Source: CAUZIR01 sp034421295 (lineage in GTDB: Bacteria; Chloroflexota; Dehalococcoidia; Lucifugimonadales; UBA2962). From it: DNA of 64,000 nucleotides. Position numbers and translations under genes: made by a program. The stretch covers positions 62,001 through 126,000 of the forward strand of contig DAOUKM010000012.1 of assembly GCA_034421295.1 (NCBI GenBank). The letters are read 5' to 3'. Below, piece after piece: positions 8,251 through 16,492 of this stretch. How positions within the stretch are numbered: the stretch's first letter is position 1; every line of letters begins with the position of its first letter. The notes beneath the pieces were generated by a model, which searched no databases, was not told where the DNA came from, and saw only the letters and a list, made by a program, of their open reading frames with translations.

Positions 8251-9591
8251 TCATCTGAGGAACCCCTCGTAGTTGCGCATCAACAGCTGCGCCTCCAGCT
8301 GGCGCATCGTGTCCAGGGCAACGCCGACCATGATCAGCAGGCTCGTGCTGGATATGGTCAGGGCGCGGATGCCCGTCATCTGCGAGATGAAGAACGGCAG
8401 CACCGCGATAAAGCCCAGAAAGAGCGCGCCGCCCCATGTGATACGCAGGATTACCTTGTTCAGGTACTCCTGGGTGGGACGGCCCGGCCGTATGCCGGGA
8501 ATGAACCCGCCGTTTCGCTGCAGATTCTCCGCCAGACGCTGCTGCTGAAAAATTATCAGAGTGTAGAAAAAGGCGAATGCCACGACCAGAATGAAAACGA
8601 CGAGCCAGTAGGGCCAGTGCGTCGGGTCGAACGTATCGGTGAAAAACCGCGCCGCCCTGGGTACGAAACCATCGCTCAGCGGGTCCCTGAAATAGCTGGC
8701 GATCGTCGTCGGGAGGATGATGATTGAAAAGGCGAATATCAGCGGGATCATCCCGGCCGAGTTGACCCTGAGCGGAAGGAACGTCGATCCGGACTGGCGC
8801 TGCATCCTCCCACCCCTGAACACGCTCCGCCCGTACTGGACCGGAACGCGCCTCTGGGCCTCCGTGAACAGCACTATCAGGTAGACGATCGCAAGGCCGA
8901 ACACCGCAAGCAGGAGCAGCCCGCCGGCCTCGTCCCTCTGCAGGAAGCCCTGGCCGATTATCCTGGGGAAGCTCGCGACGATCCCGCCGAAGATGATCAG
9001 CGAGATGCCGTTGCCGAGCCCGCGCTCGGTTATCAGCTCCCCGAGCCAGACCAGGAACATCGTCCCGGCCACCATCGAGAAGATCATCGCTATCGTCGGC
9101 AGGTTCAGCCCGAAGTCCACCCCCGGAAGAACGCCCGACTGGCGCAGCAGCGTCAACTGCCCCCAGCTCTGCAAAAAGGCGATCGGCACCGTCAGCCAGT
9201 GGGTGATCTGGTTGATCCTCTGGCGCCCGTAGTCGCCCTCCTGGGACAGGGCCTTTAGCGACGGGACTACCGGCGTAAGGATCTGCATGACGATCGAGGA
9301 GGTGATGTACGGGTAGACCCCGAGCGCAGCGACGCTCAGGTTAGCGAGCGCGCCCCCGCTGAAAAGGTCCAGGAACCCGAGCAGGGCGTTCTGCTCGAAC
9401 GCCCTGTTCAGCGCCTGGGTGTCCACGCCGGGCACCGGGACGTGGGCGACGAAGCGGAACACCACCAGCATCGCCAGGGTGAACAGTATCTTCGCGCGAA
9501 GGTCCGGGACCCTCATCGCGTCGATCATCGACTGGATGAGCTGGGGCCGCGATACCTCCTGCTGGCGCGCGGCTGCGCCCCTCTGCACCAC
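8251..9591 (-). CDS. secY: Preprotein translocase subunit SecY
   Basis: SecY is the channel subunit of the Sec translocon in the cytoplasmic membrane. The 446-residue product has about ten membrane segments, with the family blocks HVPVPGVD, GVYPYITSSIVMQIL, YGRQRINQITHWLT and VGVALDTMRQLEAQLLMRNY near the C-terminus. The first residues (to about 15) are an extension rich in Gln/Arg. Its start overlaps the rplO stop, so translation is probably coupled. Confidence 0.98.
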   Translation of the reverse strand: MVQRGAAARQQEVSRPQLIQSMIDAMRVPDLRAKILFTLAMLVVFRFVAHVPVPGVDTQALNRAFEQNALLGFLDLFSGGALANLSVAALGVYPYITSSIVMQILTPVVPSLKALSQEGDYGRQRINQITHWLTVPIAFLQSWGQLTLLRQSGVLPGVDFGLNLPTIAMIFSMVAGTMFLVWLGELITERGLGNGISLIIFGGIVASFPRIIGQGFLQRDEAGGLLLLAVFGLAIVYLIVLFTEAQRRVPVQYGRSVFRGGRMQRQSGSTFLPLRVNSAGMIPLIFAFSIIILPTTIASYFRDPLSDGFVPRAARFFTDTFDPTHWPYWLVVFILVVAFAFFYTLIIFQQQRLAENLQRNGGFIPGIRPGRPTQEYLNKVILRITWGGALFLGFIAVLPFFISQMTGIRALTISSTSLLIMVGVALDTMRQLEAQLLMRNYEGFLR

Positions 9592-10055
9592 TACTCCACC
9601 TGCCTGACCGTTCCGCCCGCCGCCTCGATCTTGCGGCGCGCAGAGGCCGAGAACCTGTGCGCTGCGACCGTCACCGGGCCGCTCACCTCTCCCCTGCCGA
9701 GCACCTTTATGGGCCTTTCGGCCGAGTCGATCAGCCCGGCCTCTGCCATCGTCTCGGGGGTCGCCTCGGCACCCTCGGGCAGCCGCGAGAGCCGGTCGAG
9801 GTTGACCTCCTGGTAGCGCGTCTGGGAGCGCGGGGTGAATCCTCGCAGCATGGGCAGCGACTTGATCAGCCGCAGCTGGCCGCCCTGGAAGCCGCCACGC
9901 ACCCCGCCGCCGGAGCGGGACTTCTGGCCCTTTAGGCCGCGGCCCGAGAAGGTGCCACGGCCGCTGCCGTCACCCCGTCCGACCCTGCGCCGGGCCTTGC
10001 GCGCACCCGCGGCGGGCCGAAGCTCATTCATCTTGAGACCGTCGTTGTCTGCCAA
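9591..10055 (-). CDS. rplO: 50S ribosomal protein L15
   Basis: L15 is a late-assembly protein near the central protuberance. The 154-residue product contains MNELRPAAGARKARRRVGRG and GTFSGRGLKGQKSRSGGGVR, both diagnostic. The start may be ATG 10055 or the internal ATG nine codons later, where family members usually begin. It lies between rpmD and secY. Confidence 0.97.
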   Translation of the reverse strand: MADNDGLKMNELRPAAGARKARRRVGRGDGSGRGTFSGRGLKGQKSRSGGGVRGGFQGGQLRLIKSLPMLRGFTPRSQTRYQEVNLDRLSRLPEGAEATPETMAEAGLIDSAERPIKVLGRGEVSGPVTVAAHRFSASARRKIEAAGGTVRQVE

Positions 10056-10081
10056 CCTAGCTCCCTGGCCTTCCTCTGCTC

Positions 10082-10267
10082 TCAGTCGGCGACCGGCTCG
10101 ACCGAGACGAGATGGCGCACCTTGTGGACCATGCCCCGTATGGAGGGCGTGTCGGCGTGCACCACGGTCTGGCGGATCCTCCTCAGACCGAGGCTCTCAA
10201 CGGTCCGACGCTGGTCCGCCTTGTTCCCTATGACGCTCCTGACAAGGGTGATCGAAAGCCTTGACAC
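10082..10267 (-). CDS. rpmD: 50S ribosomal protein L30
   Basis: The 61-residue product begins SRLSITLVRSVIGNKADQRR and continues TVESLGLRRIRQTVVHADTP, the normal short bacterial L30. It lies between rpsE and rplO, three bases after the rpsE stop. Confidence 0.97.
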   Translation of the reverse strand: MSRLSITLVRSVIGNKADQRRTVESLGLRRIRQTVVHADTPSIRGMVHKVRHLVSVEPVAD

Positions 10268-10270
10268 GAC

Positions 10271-10837
10271 CTACTCCCGGCCGGCGCCCAGCCGCGCCAT
10301 GCGCGCGGCGCCGATCTGCCTGACGGTCCTTCGCCTGGCCCTCTCCACCTCGTGCTCCTTGAGCATCGAGAGCGCCCTGAACGTCGCCTTTACGGTGTTT
10401 ACCGGATTGGTGCTGCGCCTTGCCTTGGTCAGGATGTCCTTTACGCCGGCGAGCTCGACGACCGCGCGCACCGAGCCGCCGGCGATCACGCCCGTGCCCG
10501 GTACGGCGGGCTTTAGCATCACCTCTGAGCCCCCGTACTTGGTAGTTATCTCGTGGGGAATCGTGCTCCCGGCGAGCGGGACCTCGATCATGTTGCGGCG
10601 CGCGTAGTAAGAGCCCTTCTTGACGGCATCGGGCACGGCGTCGGCCTTGCCCAGCCCGACGCCCACCTTGCCCTCGCCGTCTCCGACGACGACGACGGCG
10701 TTAAAGCTCAGGTGCCGCCCGCCCTTTACGACCTTGGCAACCCGCGAGATCTTTACGACCCGCTCCTGCATGCCGTCATCGCTGTCGCGGTCCCGGTCTC
10801 TGTCTCGCCCGTCGCGGAAGCCCCTCTGGGACGTCAA
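10271..10837 (-). CDS. rpsE: 30S ribosomal protein S5 with Arg-Asp N-terminus
   Basis: S5 contributes to decoding fidelity and mRNA unwinding at the entry tunnel. The core begins near residue 22 with MQERVVKISRVAKVVKGGRH and includes GDGEGKVGVGLGKA and AGGSVRAVVELAGVKDI. The first 21 residues are an unusual run of alternating Arg and Asp (RDGRDRDRDRDSDD). The total of 188 residues is slightly long because of this extension. Confidence 0.97.
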   Translation of the reverse strand: MTSQRGFRDGRDRDRDRDSDDGMQERVVKISRVAKVVKGGRHLSFNAVVVVGDGEGKVGVGLGKADAVPDAVKKGSYYARRNMIEVPLAGSTIPHEITTKYGGSEVMLKPAVPGTGVIAGGSVRAVVELAGVKDILTKARRSTNPVNTVKATFRALSMLKEHEVERARRRTVRQIGAARMARLGAGRE

Positions 10838-11202
10838 ATCACAAGTCCTTCCTGCCTTGCGGCCTCGGCAAGGGCCCTTACCCTTCCGTGATACCTGTTG
10901 CCCCCGCGGTCGAACACCGCCGAGGTTATTCCCTTGTCCGCAGCACGCCTCGCCACCAGCGCCCCGACGGCCCTTGAGGTCTCGGTCTTGGGCCGGCCGG
11001 CCGGGCCCGCCTTCACCTCGCCCTCCAGGCTGCAGGCCGAGGCGATCGTAACCCCCCTCTCATCGTCGATGAGCTGGGCGTATACGTGCCGCAGGCTGCG
11101 GAACACCGCCAGGCGCGGCCTTGCGGCCGTGCCGGCTATGCGCTTTCTGGCCCGGGCGTGCCGGATCCTGGTGCGGTGCTTGTGCGTCTTGCTTACTGCC
11201 AA
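10834..11202 (-). CDS. rplR: 50S ribosomal protein L18
   Basis: L18 binds 5S rRNA. The 122-residue protein has RPRLAVFRSLRHVYAQLIDD, a GALVARRAADKGI segment and the ending FDRGGNRYHGRVRALAEAAR (20 residues shown). Length is normal. Its stop overlaps the rpsE start by four bases. Confidence 0.97.
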   Translation of the reverse strand: MAVSKTHKHRTRIRHARARKRIAGTAARPRLAVFRSLRHVYAQLIDDERGVTIASACSLEGEVKAGPAGRPKTETSRAVGALVARRAADKGITSAVFDRGGNRYHGRVRALAEAARQEGLVI

Positions 11203-11236
11203 CTATCTGTCTCCCGGCCCGGCGCGGTAACCCCCG

Positions 11237-11779
11237 CTAGACCCTGCGGGCGGCCTTGCCGGGCTTGAGTCGGACCTGCTCGCCGTTGTACCTGATGCCC
11301 TTTCCCGTGTACGGGTTGGGCGGGCGGACCTTGCGGATCTCCGCGGCGAGCTGGCCGACCTTCTGCTTGTCTATCCCGCTGACCCTTATCTGGTTCTGGC
11401 CCTGTACCTCTATCGACACACCCTCGGGCGGGTTGATCGTCACGGTGTGGCTGCGCATTACGCTCAGGGTGACCCCTGGCCCCTCCTGGCTCGCCCTGTA
11501 GCCGACGCCGACGAGGTCGAGCTGGCGGACATACCCCTCGCTCACCCCCGTCACCATGTTGGCCAGCAGGCTGCGGGTAAGTCCGTGCAGCGCCCGGTGG
11601 CTGCCCTCGTCGGAGGAGCGGGCAACCGTGATCGTTCCGTCGCTCTGGGCGACCGACATCGCCGGGTGCACCGCGAGGCTCAGCTCGCCCCTGGGACCCT
11701 TTACGGTCACGTCCGCGCCCGAGATCGTCGCGGTGACGCCCCCGGGAAGCGGTATCGGCTTTCTTCCTACCCTAGACAT
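11237..11779 (-). CDS. rplF: 50S ribosomal protein L6
   Basis: L6 lies near the GTPase-associated centre. The 180-residue product has two L6 repeats, starting MSRVGRKPIPLPGGVTATI, with GPRGELSL in the first and the C-terminal signature PNPYTGKGIRYNGE at about 155-168. Length is normal. It sits between rpsH and rplR. Confidence 0.98.
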   Translation of the reverse strand: MSRVGRKPIPLPGGVTATISGADVTVKGPRGELSLAVHPAMSVAQSDGTITVARSSDEGSHRALHGLTRSLLANMVTGVSEGYVRQLDLVGVGYRASQEGPGVTLSVMRSHTVTINPPEGVSIEVQGQNQIRVSGIDKQKVGQLAAEIRKVRPPNPYTGKGIRYNGEQVRLKPGKAARRV

Positions 11780-11804
11780 GTTCCAGTGCCTCGGCGCGCC
11801 GCCA

Positions 11805-12206
11805 CTACCACACGTAGCACAGCAGCTCGCCCCCTATTCCCTTCTTCCATGCGTCCCGACCGGTCATGACCCCCTGGGAGGTCGACAGGATAGAGACGCC
11901 GAGACCGGCGAAGTACCGGGGGATCTCCCCCTTCCGCACGTAGACCCGCAGGCCCGGGCGGCTCACCCGCTTAAGGCCCGTTATGGCCGAGTCTCCCCGG
12001 TCGTGGTAGTGCAGGTGGATCTTTATGTTGTCCTGCGGACCGGCGGTCTCCTTGAGCTCGAATCCCTGGATGAAGCCCTCGTCGACGAGCAGCTGGGCTA
12101 TCGAGACCTTCAGCTTCGATGCCGGCATCGTCACCGAGGCGTGCTCTACCATCACCGCGTTGCGGATCCGGGTGAGCATGTCGGCTATGGGGTCGGTTAC
12201 GGACAT
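11805..12206 (-). CDS. rpsH: 30S ribosomal protein S8
   Basis: S8 binds the central domain of 16S rRNA. The 133-residue product starts MSVTDPIADMLTRIRNAVMV and ends with STSQGVMTGRDAWKKGIGGE followed by LLCYVW, the family C-terminus. It begins three bases after rpsN. Confidence 0.98.
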   Translation of the reverse strand: MSVTDPIADMLTRIRNAVMVEHASVTMPASKLKVSIAQLLVDEGFIQGFELKETAGPQDNIKIHLHYHDRGDSAITGLKRVSRPGLRVYVRKGEIPRYFAGLGVSILSTSQGVMTGRDAWKKGIGGELLCYVW

Positions 12207-12209
12207 GGC

Positions 12210-12395
12210 CTACCAGCTGGCCTTCCGGATACCCGGCAGCATCCCGGTAAGGGCCATCTCCCTAAAGCAGATCCGGCACAGGCCTACGTGCCTGATGAAC
12301 GCCCTGGGCCGCCCGCAGCGGTTGCACCGGTTGTACCTGCGGGTCTTAAACTTCTGCGGCTTCTTCCAGCGCGCTATCATCGAGACCTTCGCCAA
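12210..12395 (-). CDS. rpsN: 30S ribosomal protein S14, type Z
   Basis: The 61-residue product is the short zinc-binding S14. It carries CNRCGRP and, later, CRICFREMA, giving four cysteines for one zinc ion. The sequence starts AKVSMIARWKKPQKFKTRRY. It lies between rplE and rpsH, the usual position in Gram-positive and Chloroflexota genomes. Confidence 0.98.
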   Translation of the reverse strand: MAKVSMIARWKKPQKFKTRRYNRCNRCGRPRAFIRHVGLCRICFREMALTGMLPGIRKASW

Positions 12396-12427
12396 TCTAA
12401 TCTCCTTCCACCAGAGCGGCGCCCACC

Positions 12428-13108
12428 CTACAGGGCCCCGCCGCCTGTTGTCCTCGCAAAGGGAACGCCGAGCATCTCCAGCAGCCTCAGCCCCTCCCTG
12501 TCATTCGGCGCGGTCGTCGTGATCACCACCTGCAGGCCGCGCAGTCTGTCGACCGCGTTGTAGTCGATCTCCGGGAATATCACCTGCTCGCGCAGGCCGA
12601 TCGCGTAGTTGCCCCGCCCGTCGAAGGACTTTCTGGATAGGCCCCTAAAGTCCCTGATGCGGGGCAGCGCGGAGGCGACCAGGCGGTCGAAGAACTCCCA
12701 CATCCGCCTCCTGCGGAGCGTCACGCTCACGCCCACCGGCATGCCCTCGCGCAGCTTGTAGTTGGCGATCGACTTTCGCGCCCTGTTGGTTATGGGGCGC
12801 TGTCCGGTTATCTGGCTTATGTCGCCCGTGGCCGCCTCGAGGGCACGGGCATTGGTCAGCGCCTCGCCGAGGCCGACGTTTACGACGATCTTGGAGATCG
12901 TCGGTATTTGCATCGGCGAGCTGTAGCCGAACTCCTTCATCATCGCCGGACCCACGGTCGAGCGGTGCAGCTCCTGGAGCCTGGGCAGCGCCCTGGGCCC
13001 CGAGCCGTTCTCGGGGACCGGGACGGCGGTCTCGGTCGCCTCTGGCGCCGCGGCGGCCGCCTTGCGGCGGCGTGGCCGCCTGGTGGCGGGAGCCTTCTTT
13101 TCGGCCAT
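12428..13108 (-). CDS. rplE: 50S ribosomal protein L5 with basic Ala-rich N-terminus
   Basis: L5 binds 5S rRNA and contacts P-site tRNA. From about residue 41 the sequence is a standard L5, with PTISKIVVNVGLGEA, TGQRPITNRARKSIANYKLR and RDFRGLSRKSFDGRGNYAIG. The first 40 residues (AEKKAPATRRPRRRKAAAAA and a short Glu/Pro stretch) are an extension, giving 226 residues against about 180 for the family. I chose ATG 13108 because it follows rplX closely; a downstream start would remove the extension, so this is not certain. Confidence 0.96.
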   Translation of the reverse strand: MAEKKAPATRRPRRRKAAAAAPEATETAVPVPENGSGPRALPRLQELHRSTVGPAMMKEFGYSSPMQIPTISKIVVNVGLGEALTNARALEAATGDISQITGQRPITNRARKSIANYKLREGMPVGVSVTLRRRRMWEFFDRLVASALPRIRDFRGLSRKSFDGRGNYAIGLREQVIFPEIDYNAVDRLRGLQVVITTTAPNDREGLRLLEMLGVPFARTTGGGAL

Positions 13109-13123
13109 GATCTCGCTCAGCCT

Positions 13124-13441
13124 CTACTCGATGATCTCGTCGCAGGTCTTGCATATGCGGGCTTTTGAGCCGTCGGCGAGAAAGCGCCTGCCCACCTTGC
13201 AGGGCTCAACGCACGTCGGGCATACCAGCACCACGTTGTCGATCGGGAGCGAGAGCTCCTTGTCGATGATCCCCGCCTGGCGAAGGCTCGCCGAGGGCTT
13301 GGTGTGCCTCTTTACCACGTTCACGCCCTCGACCTGCACGCGCTGGGTGTCCGGGAAGGCCCGGACGACCTTGCCCTGCTTGCCGCGGTCACGGCCCTTT
13401 ACGACCAGAACGGTGTCCTCTACTCGAATCTTCATACCCAT
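13124..13441 (-). CDS. rplX: 50S ribosomal protein L24
   Basis: The 105-residue protein starts MGMKIRVEDTVLVVKGRDRG and contains the KOW motif (KGRDRGKQGKVVRAFPDTQR). The later PIDNVVLVCPTCVEPCKVGR and ICKTCDEII add two CxxC-type pairs often seen in bacterial L24 proteins. It lies between rplN and rplE. Confidence 0.97.
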   Translation of the reverse strand: MGMKIRVEDTVLVVKGRDRGKQGKVVRAFPDTQRVQVEGVNVVKRHTKPSASLRQAGIIDKELSLPIDNVVLVCPTCVEPCKVGRRFLADGSKARICKTCDEIIE

Positions 13442-13451
13442 AGCCCCCGGC

Positions 13452-13820
13452 CTAGAGCACCTCGGGCGCCAGCGAGACGATCCTCATGAAGTTCCTGTCC
13501 CGCAGCTCGCGCGCGACCGGACCGAAGATCCGCGTCCCGCGCGGCAGGTTCTCCTGGTTGACGATCACCGCCGCGTTGTCGTCAAAGCGTATGTGCGAGC
13601 CATCCCGTCTGCGGTAACCCTTCGATGTGCGCACGACCACGGCCCGCACGACCTCGCCCTTCCTTATGGCGGCGGCCGGCGCGGCCTCCTTCACCGAGGC
13701 GACGATGATGTCGCCCAGGCCCGCATAGCGGCGACCGCTGCCGCCCGGCACCCCGATGCAGCTTATGGTCTTGGCGCCGGAGTTGTCGGCGACCCTGAGG
13801 CGCGAGTAGATCTGTATCAA
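13452..13820 (-). CDS. rplN: 50S ribosomal protein L14
   Basis: The 122-residue product starts MIQIYSRLRVADNSGAKTIS and ends FMRIVSLAPEVL. It includes GDIIVASVKEAAPAAAIRKG and GTRIFGPVARELRDRNF, the family signatures. Length is normal. Its start overlaps the end of rpsQ by four bases. Confidence 0.98.
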   Translation of the reverse strand: MIQIYSRLRVADNSGAKTISCIGVPGGSGRRYAGLGDIIVASVKEAAPAAAIRKGEVVRAVVVRTSKGYRRRDGSHIRFDDNAAVIVNQENLPRGTRIFGPVARELRDRNFMRIVSLAPEVL

Positions 13821-14656
13821 GCCTGCTTTTCCCCCGCGGCGGTCCCCGGCTCTTCCGTCCCGGCCGCCGTCTCGCCCTGCTCGGCCGCCTCCGGCTCTGC
13901 CTCCGCCTGGGCGACGGGCGGCTCTGCCTGGTCTTCGGCAGCCGGCTGCTCTGCGGTCTCGGGCTCGGCTGAGCCGCCGTCTTCCGTCTCGAGCGCGGCC
14001 TCCGAGGCGGGCTCGGGTTCGCCTGCCTCGGGCTCTGCTCGCTCGGCCTGCGCCTCAGGGGCGTCTGGCTCCGCCTGGGCCGGCTCGGCCTCCACCTCCG
14101 GGGAGGGCTCGGGCTCAGCCCGCTCGGCCTGCGCCTCAGGGGCGTCCGGCTCCGCCTGGGCCGGTTCGGCTTCCGCCACCGGTTCGGTCTCAGCCTGCCC
14201 GGCGACAGGCGCCTGTTCGGCCTCGGGCTCGGCGATGGCCTCCGGCTCAGGTGCGGTCTCGGTCTCGGGTGCGGTCTCCGGCTCGGCCTGGACCACCGCC
14301 TCAGGCTGCCCTTCCTCTGCCGCAGGCTCTGCCTCGGCCTGGTGGGCCCGGGCGGGCTCTGCGCCCTGCTCGGTGGCTATCTCGTCCGGCTGGATCTCGG
14401 CGAGGTCGCCGCGCTCGATTATCGAGGCGACCCGCCAGCGCTTGGTCTTTGAGATCGGTCGGGACTCGATCAGCCTGACCAGGTCGCCGAGTCGCGCGTC
14501 GTTCTCCGGGTCATGGGCGACGTAGCGCTTTTGCAGCTGGATCGACTTTTTGTACAGTCGGTGCGCGCGCCTGTGCTCTACGCGGACCACCACGGTCTTA
14601 TCCATCTTGTCGCTCACCACGCGGCCGACGCGGGCCTTTCTCCTCGTAAAGCTCAT
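13817..14656 (-). CDS. rpsQ: 30S ribosomal protein S17 with 190-residue acidic tail
   Basis: Residues 1-85 are a complete S17 (RVVSDKMDKTVVVRVEHRRA, then KRYVAHDPENDARLGDLVRL). S17 binds helix 11 of 16S rRNA early in assembly. The protein then continues to 279 residues with a Glu/Ala/Pro-rich, probably disordered tail of about 190 residues. The tail contains a duplicated block of about 20 residues with the sequence EPAQAEPDAPEAQAERAEPE. The family is normally about 85 residues long. Base composition and frame are continuous with the core, so this looks like one gene and not a frameshift. Confidence 0.95.
   Translation of the reverse strand: MSFTRRKARVGRVVSDKMDKTVVVRVEHRRAHRLYKKSIQLQKRYVAHDPENDARLGDLVRLIESRPISKTKRWRVASIIERGDLAEIQPDEIATEQGAEPARAHQAEAEPAAEEGQPEAVVQAEPETAPETETAPEPEAIAEPEAEQAPVAGQAETEPVAEAEPAQAEPDAPEAQAERAEPEPSPEVEAEPAQAEPDAPEAQAERAEPEAGEPEPASEAALETEDGGSAEPETAEQPAAEDQAEPPVAQAEAEPEAAEQGETAAGTEEPGTAAGEKQA
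14030..14176 (-). repeat. Duplicated block in rpsQ tail
   Basis: Two near-identical copies of about 66 bases (roughly 14030-14095 and 14111-14176) encode the same peptide block, EPAQAEPDAPEAQAERAEPE. They are separated by a short Pro/Ser/Glu spacer. The differences are mostly synonymous, which points to a duplication kept as protein. Confidence 0.85.
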
Positions 14657-14856
14657 TGCCCGGCCCCCGCCAGCTCGCGCTGCCTCATGATGGTCTTTAT
14701 CCGCGCCACGCGGCGGCGCGATCTCCTGATCTCGTTTACGTCGGCCAGCTGCATCGTCGCCACCCTGAACCTAAGGTTCATGAGCGCCCGCTGCGTCTCG
14801 ACCAGCTCCTCGGCGAGTTCCTCGTCGTTGAGCGTCGTGATGTCGTCTATCGGCAA
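14653..14856 (-). CDS. rpmC: 50S ribosomal protein L29
   Basis: The 67-residue product is a helical hairpin with DEELAEELVETQRALMNLRF and MQLADVNEIRRSRRRVARIK, matching L29 at the tunnel exit. Its stop overlaps the rpsQ start in ATGA, which suggests translational coupling. Confidence 0.97.
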   Translation of the reverse strand: MPIDDITTLNDEELAEELVETQRALMNLRFRVATMQLADVNEIRRSRRRVARIKTIMRQRELAGAGQ

Positions 14857-14888
14857 ATCCGTCCCCTGGTGCGCCCAGGCCGCCCGGC

Positions 14889-15302
14889 CTAGTAGGCGTC
14901 CTTTTTGACTATCTTCGTTGCCATCGGCAGCTTGGCCGCCGCGAGCCTGAGGGCCTCTCTTGCGACATCCTCCGGCACGCCCGCCATCTCGAACATCACC
15001 CTGCCGGGCTTTACGACGGCCACCCAGTGGTCCACCGAGCCCTTTCCGCTGCCCATGCGCGTCTCCGCCGCCCGGGCGGTGACGGACTTATCGGGAAAGA
15101 CCCTTATCCAGATCTTGCCGCCGCGCCGCGCATAGCGCGTCATAGCGCGCCGCGCGGCCTCTATCTGCCTTGCGGTCACCCAGCTCGACTCGACCGCCTT
15201 CAGGCCGAACTCGCCCAGGTTGATCGTGCTTCCGGCGTTGGCAACGCCCTTTAGCCGGCCGCGGTGGTGGTGCCTGTACTTGAGTCTCTTGGGCTGGAGC
15301 AT
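14889..15302 (-). CDS. rplP: 50S ribosomal protein L16
   Basis: The 137-residue protein starts MLQPKRLKYRHHHRGRLKGV and contains WVTARQIEAARRAMTRYARR and RMGSGKGSVDHWVAVVKPGR. L16 organises the A-site region of the large subunit. Its start overlaps the rpsC stop by one base. Length is normal. Confidence 0.98.
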   Translation of the reverse strand: MLQPKRLKYRHHHRGRLKGVANAGSTINLGEFGLKAVESSWVTARQIEAARRAMTRYARRGGKIWIRVFPDKSVTARAAETRMGSGKGSVDHWVAVVKPGRVMFEMAGVPEDVAREALRLAAAKLPMATKIVKKDAY

Positions 15303-16141
15303 CAGCTCTCCTCCGGTGCCGCCGGTGCCGGGGTTTCGGGCTCGGCTGCTGCCGCTGCTGCGGCTGCCTCAGCCTCGGCCGCGGCGGCAATGGCCGCAGC
15401 CGTCGCTGCGGCGGCCGCCTCGGCCTCGGCGGCCTCCTGGGCGGCCGACTCCTCGGGACTGAGCGTAACCTCGATCGGCAGCATCTCCTCGTACTCGGGC
15501 TCTCGCTGCTGCTTTATCACGTCGCCGTGGTACAGCCAGACCTTGACGCCGATGCGCCCGAAGTCCGTGCCCGCCTCGGCTATCGCGAAGTCGACGTCGG
15601 CCCGCAGCGTGTGGAGCGGGACGCGCCCCTCCATCGCCTTTTCCCGCCGGGCTATGTCGGCGCCGCCGAGCCGCCCGGATATGATGATCTTCACGCCCTT
15701 GGCGCCCGCCTGCATGGTCCTGCCCACCGCCTGCCTTATGGCCCTCCGGTAGGCGATGCGCCGCTCCAGCTGGTCGGCGACGCTCCTTGCGACGAGGAAG
15801 GCGTCGAGCTCCGGCTGGCGTATCTCCTGCACGTTGAGGCGCGCCCTGCGGTTGGTGAGGGTCTCAAGGAGCTTCCTGAGCTCCTCGACGCGCTTGCCCC
15901 CGCGGCCTATGACTATGCCCGGGCGCGCGGTGTAGACCGTTACGACCACCTCGCTCGAGGAGCGCTCTATGTCGAGCCGGGATATGCCAGCGTCCGGGTA
16001 CTGCTCGGCGATGTTCTTGCGGATCGCAAGGTCCTCGCTGACCAGGTCGCGGTAATCGCCCTGCTTGGCCGCGAACCAGGTCGCCTGCCAGTCCTTGATT
16101 ATCCCGAGCCGAAAGCCAATTGGATGGGTCTTATGTCCCAA
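15302..16141 (-). CDS. rpsC: 30S ribosomal protein S3 with Ala/Glu tail
   Basis: S3 lines the mRNA entry tunnel. The core (1-228) starts MGHKTHPIGFRLGIIKDWQA and includes the KH-domain motif PGIVIGRGGKRVEELRKLL at about 74-92 and the C-terminal domain VKIIISGRLGGADIARREK. Residues 229-279 form an extra, almost pure Ala/Glu segment that may be helical. It lies between rplV and rplP. Confidence 0.97.
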   Translation of the reverse strand: MGHKTHPIGFRLGIIKDWQATWFAAKQGDYRDLVSEDLAIRKNIAEQYPDAGISRLDIERSSSEVVVTVYTARPGIVIGRGGKRVEELRKLLETLTNRRARLNVQEIRQPELDAFLVARSVADQLERRIAYRRAIRQAVGRTMQAGAKGVKIIISGRLGGADIARREKAMEGRVPLHTLRADVDFAIAEAGTDFGRIGVKVWLYHGDVIKQQREPEYEEMLPIEVTLSPEESAAQEAAEAEAAAAATAAAIAAAAEAEAAAAAAAAEPETPAPAAPEES

Positions 16142-16142
16142 A

Positions 16143-16481
16143 TCAGTCCGTCCCCTCGTCTACGACCACCGTGATGTGGCTGTTGCTCCGGATGATCCTG
16201 GCGGCCCGGCCCCGGGCCCTTATCCGAAGGCGCTTTGTCCGCGGGCCCTCGTTGGCGTATATCCCGACGATCCTGAGATCACCCGTCCGCGAGATAAGCT
16301 CGCTCTCGGCGTTGGCGGTCGCCGAGCGGACCACCTTGGCAACGACGGCCGCGGCCGGCGACGGCATGTACTGCAGGGTGCTGAGCGCGTCGTCGACGAG
16401 CATGCCGCGCACCATGTCGACCACGGGCTTTACCCGCTTTACCGACAGTCCGGTGTTCTTCGCAGTCGCGGTCGATGCCAT
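16143..16481 (-). CDS. rplV: 50S ribosomal protein L22
   Basis: The 112-residue product has KRVKPVVDMVRGMLVDDALS near the start and the beta-hairpin portion GPRTKRLRIRARGRAARIIR near the end. L22 lines the exit tunnel. It begins 11 bases after the rpsS stop and ends one base before rpsC. Confidence 0.97.
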   Translation of the reverse strand: MASTATAKNTGLSVKRVKPVVDMVRGMLVDDALSTLQYMPSPAAAVVAKVVRSATANAESELISRTGDLRIVGIYANEGPRTKRLRIRARGRAARIIRSNSHITVVVDEGTD

Positions 16482-16492
16482 CCGTCTCGGCC

